Shown: positions 39,503-46,574 of the stretch, piece by piece | How positions within the stretch are numbered: the stretch's first letter is position 1 | How the letters are laid out: each line of letters opens with the position of its first letter | Origin: JAGVXH01 sp041649755 | Lineage (GTDB): Archaea; Nanobdellota; Nanobdellia; Pacearchaeales; GW2011-AR1 | Reading direction: 5' to 3' | Length of the DNA stretch: 64,000 bases | NCBI GenBank assembly: GCA_041649755.1 | Contig: JBAZMK010000001.1 | Span: 62,001 to 126,000 of the forward strand | Program-made: the position numbers and the translations under genes | The notes under the pieces: model-generated | Told to the model about the DNA's origin: nothing | The model's database searches: none | Seen by the model: the letters and a program-made list of their open reading frames with translations, nothing else

Positions 39503-40693
39503 ATGAAAATGAAAAGAAATTTGCTTTTTGTTCCTTTTGTTGCAGTTTTAACTCTTTTAATGGTAAGTGTTTCATCTGCATCTGAGCTTGCTTCTGACTT
39601 AGAAACAAGCTTTAATGGAGTAGATCTGGACTCTTATACTGTAATGTCCGGTATGACTGGCAATACAGTTCCTGTAAAAGTTACATTTACTGCATTAGAA
39701 GATATGAGTGAAGTAAGAGTTCATATCAGAATGGAAGGACATCGTGAAGAAGTTTCCACTTCAACAGCAAGATTTGATATTGTTGATGGAGTTACATATA
39801 CAAAACTTCTAAACTTAAGGCTTCCTAGTGATGAAAAAGATTTGACAAGAGAGTATACTCTTTATGTTGAAATCTCTTCAGCAAAAGACAGAACAGAAGA
39901 AGAATACACAATTCAAATGCAAAGAGAATCCTATCAGCTTGATATCCTTGCTATTGATTGCAATTCACTGGTTTCCGCGGGCGAAGTTGTTCCGGTAACA
40001 GTTGTTGTAAAAAATACAGGTTATAATGATGCTGATGATGTCTTCATTACAGCTTCAATTCCTTCACTGGATCTTTCAGCAAGGACTTATGTCGGTGAAT
40101 TAGTTTCCACTGATGAAGATGATGAAGATGATGAGGTTTCCGTTTCCAAGACTTTGTATATCAAAGTTCCTGAAAACGCTCAAGGCACTTATGAACTTGA
40201 AGTTTCGGTATATAACCTAGACTCAAAAACAAGTGCAAAGAAATTGATTAGTGTTTCTGAATCTGGTGCGGTTAGTGTTTTAACTGCAGTTAAGAACAAG
40301 GATCTAAAGGCCGGAGAAACAGTCACATACGAGTTGATTTTAATCAATTCTGGTGAAAATGTAAAAGCTTTCAACATAAAGGAAGTTTCCGGAAGCGATT
40401 TAACTGTATCCGTTCCTTCAATAGTTGTTGTTGGACCGCATTCAAGTGAAACCGTTTCTATTGTTGTAACAGCTTCTGACTCTGCTTCTATTGGAACATA
40501 TACATTCACAATAGAAGTTGAAGGAAAACAAACTGTCTTCGGTGCAAATGTAATCGGGACATCTGTATCCAATTCTGTTGTCGCTTTGACTGTGATATTG
40601 GTTATAGTTTTTATCGTTCTGCTTGCAGTTTTGATAATCCTCTTAACTAGAAAGGAAAAACCAATCGAAGAAGTAGAAACAAGCTACTATTAA
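39503..40693 (+). CDS. abundant-type secreted protein with C-terminal transmembrane anchor
   Basis: 396 residues. Signal peptide at 1-30 (LLFVPFVAVLTLLMV), followed by three or four beta-sandwich modules resembling CARDB/NEW3 (PVTVVVKNTGYNDADDV, YELILINSGENVKAF), a run of Asp/Glu (DEDDEDDE), then a transmembrane segment at about 359-381 and the acidic-ended tail EEVETSYY. Two TATA-like boxes lie upstream (39458-39466 and 39475-39483). Probably a main surface or cell-envelope protein; exact role unknown. Confidence 0.75.
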   Translation: MKMKRNLLFVPFVAVLTLLMVSVSSASELASDLETSFNGVDLDSYTVMSGMTGNTVPVKVTFTALEDMSEVRVHIRMEGHREEVSTSTARFDIVDGVTYTKLLNLRLPSDEKDLTREYTLYVEISSAKDRTEEEYTIQMQRESYQLDILAIDCNSLVSAGEVVPVTVVVKNTGYNDADDVFITASIPSLDLSARTYVGELVSTDEDDEDDEVSVSKTLYIKVPENAQGTYELEVSVYNLDSKTSAKKLISVSESGAVSVLTAVKNKDLKAGETVTYELILINSGENVKAFNIKEVSGSDLTVSVPSIVVVGPHSSETVSIVVTASDSASIGTYTFTIEVEGKQTVFGANVIGTSVSNSVVALTVILVIVFIVLLAVLIILLTRKEKPIEEVETSYY

Positions 40694-40773
40694 ATTATTT
40701 TTTAATTTCCTCTTTATTTTTTATGAGGATTTTTCTTTTTAAAAAAGTTTAAATTTAAAAAAATTGAGATTAT

Positions 40774-40866
40774 ATGAATATTTTTTTACTTGACAAAAAC
40801 CCTGAAAAGTGTGCGAAATACCATTGTGACAAACATGTCGTGAAAATGATACTTGAAAGTGTGTGA
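40774..40866 (+). pseudogene. N-terminal remnant of a DKHVVKMILES-type protein
   Basis: 30 codons: MNIFLLDKNPEKCAKYHCDKHVVKMILESV then stop. The opening and DKHVVKMILES match a conserved phage/prokaryotic hypothetical protein family whose members are normally over 150 residues and continue past this point. The TATA-like TTTAAATTT still stands upstream. Most likely a decayed gene fragment, perhaps of viral origin. Written with spaces between blocks above to keep motifs short: the diagnostic piece is DKHVVKMILES. Confidence 0.5.
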
Positions 40867-40928
40867 TTGAATATAATATTTTTAAAAAAGTTGGGTATTG
40901 TTACTTTTTTATAGATAATTGGATTTTA

Positions 40929-41084
40929 ATGAATCAATTGCTGAGACAAGTTAAGGAAGGAATTGAATATAAAGTAAGTACCCCTGAGGGATTGAGAGAT
41001 TTCGAGAGAAGGTATCAAATGGCTGTTGCAGAAATTGATGCGGTTACGGCAAGGTATGTTGCAAGAGTTGAATTTGGGAGATAG
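40929..41084 (+). CDS. small hypothetical protein
   Basis: 51 residues: MNQLLRQVKEGIEYKV, then RDFERRYQMAVAEIDAVTARY, a charged helical protein. An alternative GTG start at 40863 overlaps the remnant gene. The TATA-like TTTTTATAG about 20-25 nt before 40929 favours the later ATG. Converges with the SMC-type gene. Function unknown. Confidence 0.5.
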   Translation: MNQLLRQVKEGIEYKVSTPEGLRDFERRYQMAVAEIDAVTARYVARVEFGR

Positions 41085-41090
41085 TTTAGT

Positions 41091-43949
41091 TTAAACTTTT
41101 AGACTGATAATTTTAGATATGTTTTCCTGCATTGAAACTCCATAAAGACTCGTTGCCTCAGATATTAGCGTGTCATTGTGGGTGATAATTATATACTGAC
41201 CACTTTTAAGATATTTTTTTATCATAGCTGCAAGAAGTTCTGAATTGTGTTTATCAAGAGCAGCATCAATTTCGTCAAAAATGTAAAACGAATAGGGGCG
41301 GTATTCCTGTATAGCAAAAATCAATGAAAGGGCAACGAGAGTTTTTTCTCCGCCTGAAAGGCTGGTTATATCAAAATATTTACCTCTTGAAACTTTAATG
41401 AGAATATTTATTCCTGCGTCAAAGGGATTCTTTTTATCTTCAAGTTCAAGGAATATTTCTCCTTTTTTAGAAAGTTGTTTAAAATTTCTTGTAAAGAGTT
41501 CATTAACTGAATTAAGTGTTCCAAGAAAAGCCTTTTTCTTTTTCTTATCTATTTCACTGATAATTTTTTGAATTTTCTCTTTTTCATTCTCTATTGTTTC
41601 AACTTTTTGTTTTATAGATTCGCACTGCTCGGCGACTTTATCAAAGATTTCCAACGCCCTCATATTAACATTCCCTAACTGAGATATTCTAAATTGAGCT
41701 TTTCCAAGCCGTTCTCTAACCTGTTCAACAGGAATCTGTAAAATTTCAATGTCTCCGAATTCAACTAATTCATTCTTTAACGAATCAATTTGTGCTGAAA
41801 ACTGGGCTTTTAAAATTTTATTGTTATTTACCTTTTCTTCAAGGTTCCTGACAGTATGTTGCAAACCTATAACATCTGTTTCTATTACTTTCTGCTGGTC
41901 CTGTACTTCGTTTCTTTGCGAGAAAAATTTCTGAAATTTCTCGTATAATTCCTGCTCTTCTTTTTCTTTTTTCTCAAGAATCTTCTCTTTATCGGAAAGT
42001 ATAACCTCAATCTTTTTTAACTCTATTGAAGAATCTTCTATATCTCTTTCTATCCTCTTTAATTCTACATTAATTCTATTTATTTCACGCTGTTTCAAAG
42101 AAACCTCTGTGTCAAAATCAGTATCTTTAAAAGACAATTCCTGTATTTTCAACCTGACCTCATCATAATTTTCCTCAACATCTTTAATCTTTTCAAATTC
42201 TTCTTTTAGTGAATGAATTTTCTCTTTTTTTCCTTTAATAATTTCTTTCGAATCTTCAATTTCTTTTCTTATTAATTTAGCCTGATTTTGTTTTTCCGTG
42301 ACGTTCTTGATTTTTATTCTATCAATATCTAATTCGTTAATTTGTTTGCTTAATTTAAAAATTTCCTCTCGGAGACTATTTATCTCTATTTGGTATTTTT
42401 CTTTAAGAATTTCATTTTCTTTTAATTCTTTTTCTGCTTTGTCTATTTTTTCCTTCGATTCAACCGAAATTTTATGTTTGTGGTCTGAACTAACTTCTTG
42501 TTTGCAAATAGGGCAATTTTCCAAATTTATAATATCTCTTCTTAATTTTTCTTCTTTTGATATTCCTTCTTCAAGTATAGCATTCTTTTTTTCAATAGTT
42601 AATATTTCTTTCTCTATTTTAGAAAAAGTCATTTCTTTTTCTTTTATTTCTGTAGTCTTTTTTTCTTTTAATTTATCAACGGCATCAAGGGATTTTTCAT
42701 ATTTTATTTCTTGGTTTAACTCGTTAATATTTTTTTCTATGAGCTTTATTTCCTGCTCAGATTCTTTTATGAATTTCTCCTTTTCTTCTTTTATACTCTC
42801 CTGAGTTGAAATGTCTGCCTTAAGAATATAAAACTTTCTTCTTTGTTGTTCAAGCTTGTCAAATTTTTCCTGAAGAGTCTTTGATATCTCCTGCTGTTTT
42901 TTTATCTCAGGGGAATTTTTCTGAAGGTTTGAAATCTCCTCGTTAAGTTTCTCAATTTTTTCTTTATAATATAATAATCTCTCGTTGCCTTGATTTTTCC
43001 TATTTTCATGATTTTCATACTTAACTCTAAGTCCTGCGAGTTCTGCTTTAAGGTCGGAGATTTCTCTATGAATTTCGTCCTGCTCACTACTTGACTGAAT
43101 CTTTTTATTGATAATCTGTATTTTTCCCTGAAGTTCTTCAACTTTTTGATTCTTTATTTCAATATCTTTTTTAATTTTTTCTACGTCCTTTTCTATGTTT
43201 TCTATAGCCCTATCAACACCCCATATTTCTTTTTCTTTTTCTTTGAGATTTTTAAAAAGAAGAGTCGCTTTACATTTTTTAATCATTTCTTCAAGTTTTT
43301 GATGAGAAATCGCTTCTTGTCTTTCTTTCTCAAGATTTTTAAGAAAATTGCTCCTCTCTTTAAGAACTGCTGAAACTTCTTTCAATCTTTCCTCAGTTTT
43401 TTCAAGTTCTCTTAGGCTTTTGTGCTTTCTAGTTTCATAAATTGAAATTCCTGCTACCTCTTCTATTATCTGTCTTCTTTCTTCTGAAGTTGATTTAACA
43501 AGTGACTGGATTTCTCCCTGTAAAACAATGTTAAAGCCATTTGGGTCAATTCCCCCTTGAGCAAGGAGCTCAATTAATTCCTGTCTTGATTTAGTTTCTC
43601 CGTTTATTTTATAGATTGACTGACCATTTTTTCTTACAATTCTCTTAATCGTAACCTCCTTAGAGTCTATTCCAAAGGTTTTATCTTCATTGTCAAAAAT
43701 CAACTCTACAAAAGCCTCGTTTGAACCCTTGTAAATTTTGTTCCCAGAAAAAAGAAGATTCGCTGCTCTTGCCGCACGAATTGACTTTATAGAGAGTCTT
43801 CCTAAAACAAAACAAAGTGCATCTGTAATATTTGATTTTCCAGAACCATTTGGACCGACAATAACATTCATAGCGTTTTCAAAAGGAATCTCGGTTTTTC
43901 TTGCAAAACTTTTAAAGCCCTGCATCACCATTTTTTTTATGTAAGTCAT
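41091..43949 (-). CDS. SMC-type ATPase with a Rad50-like zinc hook instead of a hinge
   Basis: 952 residues. The head halves are SMC-like: MQGFKSFARKT, VGPNGSGKSNITDALCFVLG at the N-terminus; SLSGGEKTLVALSLIFAIQ and FYIFDEIDAALD at the C-terminus. Between them lies continuous coiled coil whose exact middle (residues 479-482) is CPIC, a Rad50 zinc hook, with no glycine-rich SMC hinge. About 200 residues shorter than canonical SMC (about 1170). Expected to dimerise by zinc and act in chromosome organisation or repair. A true Rad50 is also present (55619). Resembles reported archaea-specific SMC-related proteins (ClsN/Sph type) as I recall. Confidence 0.92.
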   Translation of the reverse strand: MTYIKKMVMQGFKSFARKTEIPFENAMNVIVGPNGSGKSNITDALCFVLGRLSIKSIRAARAANLLFSGNKIYKGSNEAFVELIFDNEDKTFGIDSKEVTIKRIVRKNGQSIYKINGETKSRQELIELLAQGGIDPNGFNIVLQGEIQSLVKSTSEERRQIIEEVAGISIYETRKHKSLRELEKTEERLKEVSAVLKERSNFLKNLEKERQEAISHQKLEEMIKKCKATLLFKNLKEKEKEIWGVDRAIENIEKDVEKIKKDIEIKNQKVEELQGKIQIINKKIQSSSEQDEIHREISDLKAELAGLRVKYENHENRKNQGNERLLYYKEKIEKLNEEISNLQKNSPEIKKQQEISKTLQEKFDKLEQQRRKFYILKADISTQESIKEEKEKFIKESEQEIKLIEKNINELNQEIKYEKSLDAVDKLKEKKTTEIKEKEMTFSKIEKEILTIEKKNAILEEGISKEEKLRRDIINLENCPICKQEVSSDHKHKISVESKEKIDKAEKELKENEILKEKYQIEINSLREEIFKLSKQINELDIDRIKIKNVTEKQNQAKLIRKEIEDSKEIIKGKKEKIHSLKEEFEKIKDVEENYDEVRLKIQELSFKDTDFDTEVSLKQREINRINVELKRIERDIEDSSIELKKIEVILSDKEKILEKKEKEEQELYEKFQKFFSQRNEVQDQQKVIETDVIGLQHTVRNLEEKVNNNKILKAQFSAQIDSLKNELVEFGDIEILQIPVEQVRERLGKAQFRISQLGNVNMRALEIFDKVAEQCESIKQKVETIENEKEKIQKIISEIDKKKKKAFLGTLNSVNELFTRNFKQLSKKGEIFLELEDKKNPFDAGINILIKVSRGKYFDITSLSGGEKTLVALSLIFAIQEYRPYSFYIFDEIDAALDKHNSELLAAMIKKYLKSGQYIIITHNDTLISEATSLYGVSMQENISKIISLKV

Positions 43950-43973
43950 AGATTTTACAAGAATAAAGAGTTT

Positions 43974-44636
43974 TTAAGGATTATCAAATAATTTACTCTG
44001 TCTATCTTTCTTTACTATTCTAATGATTGTTTCCCATGAAAACCTAATTGTGTGACTGTATTTTGAATTATTATGGTTTCCTCTGATGAACTCTTTTGTT
44101 TTGGGGTCAGAAGGGTAACCGCTTCCAAAATCCACTTCAAGTTCTTTTTTCAACCTAGCGATTTCTTCTTCGCGTTTTTCTTTAGCTATAATCGATGCGG
44201 CTGAGACAACTAGGTGGTTTACATCTGCTTTGTGTTCGCAATACATCTTTATAATTTCGGGCTTTTTTAGGAGTTTTGAAACATCTCTCCCCCAAGAAGA
44301 AAGATTAACGGAAGGACAGTCAACAATAACATCAATAGGTTCTGAAATACTTTCTGTAAGTTTATTTATTATTTTTGCAGCTTTTATAGCCTCTAAATAA
44401 TTTAGATTATCGGATTCGTCTATCTCTTTAGGATATGTTACTTCTATGTGGCTCTTAAACTTTTTCTTTATTTTGTCTCCAATTTCTTTTCTTTTTTTTG
44501 GAGTAAGGAGTTTGGAATCTTTGGCTCCCCATTCTTTCAAAATTTTTTTATCTTTTTCTTCTATAAGAACTCCTGCAAGAATCATTGGTCCAATCACTGG
44601 ACCCCTCCCAGCATCATCAATACCTATAATCTTCAT
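43974..44636 (-). CDS. rnhB: ribonuclease HII
   Basis: 220 residues. GIDDAGRGPVIGPMILAG holds the signature, where the usual catalytic Glu of GIDEAGRGP is Asp here. Later motifs are KDSKLLTPKKR, VVSAASIIAKEKREE and SGYPSDPKTKEF. Cleaves RNA of RNA/DNA hybrids and single ribonucleotides in DNA. The Asp may keep activity, since the change is conservative, but it is worth testing. Confidence 0.93.
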   Translation of the reverse strand: MKIIGIDDAGRGPVIGPMILAGVLIEEKDKKILKEWGAKDSKLLTPKKRKEIGDKIKKKFKSHIEVTYPKEIDESDNLNYLEAIKAAKIINKLTESISEPIDVIVDCPSVNLSSWGRDVSKLLKKPEIIKMYCEHKADVNHLVVSAASIIAKEKREEEIARLKKELEVDFGSGYPSDPKTKEFIRGNHNNSKYSHTIRFSWETIIRIVKKDRQSKLFDNP

Positions 44637-44687
44637 AAAATAAAAAGAAAGGAAGAGTTTATATTGTTTCTCATATTTTAATAAATT

Positions 44688-45467
44688 TTAAACAGATAAT
44701 TTAAAAAACAAATTCTTCAAAAACAATAAAATTCCTAAGGTGATTATTGTAAATCCAACTAGTTTATTTAATGTTTTTTCGTCTAATAAATTAGCAAATT
44801 TTGATGCAAAAATTGCCCCAATTATTCCACCCCCTGCTCCGATAAATAAATAAGGAATTGAAAAAGGCATATTTACATAATGAGCAATTCCCCCGAATAA
44901 TGCAATAAATATCATTAGAAAAACAGAAGTCCCGATTGCTTCGTGAGTTTTATAATCTAAAATAATCACAAGGGCTAATAAAATCATTATTCCACCCCCT
45001 GCCCCAAAAAATCCTGCGATTGTTCCGATAAGCAAACCTACTAAAATTAAAGAAAGGGTTTTATATTTTTCAAAAAAAGGAATATGTTTTTTAGTAGAAA
45101 TATTTTTCTTCTTCTTTATCATAATGGATAAACCAGCTAAAATGATTCCTATCCCTATGGCTAAACCTAAATTGTCAGAAGTAATGTTCTTAGAGAAATA
45201 ACTTCCAATTAAAACAGCAACCAAAGAAGAAATTAACAAAATTAAACTTGGTTTTATTTTTATTCTTCCGTTTTTATGATAAATCAATGTTGCAAATAGA
45301 GAGGCAAAAACATCAATTGACAATGCGATTCCAATTGCTAAATAAGCGGGATAATCTAGGAATACAATAAGTAATGGTGCGGCGACCATTGCAGCACTAG
45401 CACCAACTAAACCCGTTACAATTCCTGCTCCAATTCCTGCGAGTAAAAGAATAATTATTTCTAACAT
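44688..45467 (-). CDS. TauE/SafE-family membrane transporter
   Basis: 259 residues with about eight hydrophobic segments and the conserved GLVGASAAMVAAPLL and GFFGAGGGIMILLALV motifs of the TauE/SafE family (two similar halves). Members export sulfite, sulfoacetate or related anions; the substrate here is unknown. Stands between rnhB and psmA on the same strand. Confidence 0.9.
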   Translation of the reverse strand: MLEIIILLLAGIGAGIVTGLVGASAAMVAAPLLIVFLDYPAYLAIGIALSIDVFASLFATLIYHKNGRIKIKPSLILLISSLVAVLIGSYFSKNITSDNLGLAIGIGIILAGLSIMIKKKKNISTKKHIPFFEKYKTLSLILVGLLIGTIAGFFGAGGGIMILLALVIILDYKTHEAIGTSVFLMIFIALFGGIAHYVNMPFSIPYLFIGAGGGIIGAIFASKFANLLDEKTLNKLVGFTIITLGILLFLKNLFFKLSV

Positions 45468-45532
45468 TTTTCCTTATTAAAAAACAACCTGAAGATCAAA
45501 TAAGTTTGTTTTTCTGAATTACCATTCTCAGA

Positions 45533-46234
45533 TTAATATTTTTCAATTTCTTTTCCACTTAACTTGACAATTTTTCCTTTTTCAAGAATACCTGCATCAA
45601 ACCTCTCAATAGAATAATCATCGCCCTGAATCTCCTTAAATATTTTAAAGATTATTTTGATTGCCTCTTTTATTGTTAGGTTAGATTTATATTCCTCTCT
45701 TAATCTTGCTTTTATCTTGTCGTCGTTTTCGCCTATTGCGTTTGCTTTGTATTTTAAGTAATTTCCCGTAACATCTGTAGTGAACAAAACTGGTTTGTCT
45801 TCAATACCTGCAAACATCATTGAAACCCCAAAAGGTCTCGCTCCACCATACTGAGTAAATTGCTGTTTAATATCTGCTATGTCCTGAACTATAGATTCTG
45901 TGCTTGCTGGGGAGTCATAGGTTACCCGATGTTGCTGTGCTAAAACTCTCGCCTTTTCAATTAAAACTCTGGCGTCCGACATAACCCCTGCTGAAACCGC
46001 AATTATATGTTTATCAATTTCATTAATCTTGTTAGCCGATTCTTCAACGATTAATTTATCTTTTTGCCTTCGGTCAGAGATAATCACTACTCCTTCCTTG
46101 CAGACTATCCCAACTGATGAAGAACCTAGACGGATTGTTTTTTCAGCATATTCAACTTGAAGTATACGTCCGTCTGGAGCGAACATCGTCGCGGCTCGGT
46201 CATAGCCCATTTGTTGGTGTTGTATGTCTTCCAT
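45533..46234 (-). CDS. psmA: proteasome subunit alpha
   Basis: 233 residues. The N-terminal YDRAATMFAPDGRILQVEYA is the alpha-subunit signature (with the AxxFxPxGRLxQVEYA core), followed by SSVGIVCKEGVVI. Forms the outer ring of the 20S core. Pop5 lies directly upstream on the same strand, an archaeal superoperon arrangement (Pop5-psmA). Confidence 0.96.
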   Translation of the reverse strand: MEDIQHQQMGYDRAATMFAPDGRILQVEYAEKTIRLGSSSVGIVCKEGVVIISDRRQKDKLIVEESANKINEIDKHIIAVSAGVMSDARVLIEKARVLAQQHRVTYDSPASTESIVQDIADIKQQFTQYGGARPFGVSMMFAGIEDKPVLFTTDVTGNYLKYKANAIGENDDKIKARLREEYKSNLTIKEAIKIIFKIFKEIQGDDYSIERFDAGILEKGKIVKLSGKEIEKY

Positions 46235-46271
46235 ATTAAAGAATATTATAATTAATTATAAGACAACCTTT

Positions 46272-46574
46272 TTAAGATTTTCTATGTTTTTTGGACAGCC
46301 CTTTTATAGTTCCACTGACTTTTTCAATAGAAATCCCTGCAAGGGCAAGTCCTGCTCGGACATCTTCCAGAGATTCTCTAAGACAACTTCCTATAATCTT
46401 ACCCCGAAAATCTTTTAATCTAATCTCTGTATAACCTGACTTAGCAAAACCAAGAATGCCAAGATAGTCAAGAAGTGCCTTTCTTACTATGGTTGACTCA
46501 AGAGTATCTAAGACTAAATATCTTCTTTTATCTCTTTGAGAGGGTTTTAGCTTTAACTTTTTTACTTTTTCCAT
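46272..46574 (-). CDS. rnp2: RNase P protein component 2 (Pop5/Rpp14)
   Basis: 100 residues. KPSQRDKRRYLVLDTL at the start and VRAGLALAGISIEKVSGTIKGL at the end match archaeal Pop5, a protein subunit of RNase P, which processes tRNA 5' ends. Its first 47 nt overlap the end of the subtilase gene in another frame. Confidence 0.92.
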   Translation of the reverse strand: MEKVKKLKLKPSQRDKRRYLVLDTLESTIVRKALLDYLGILGFAKSGYTEIRLKDFRGKIIGSCLRESLEDVRAGLALAGISIEKVSGTIKGLSKKHRKS

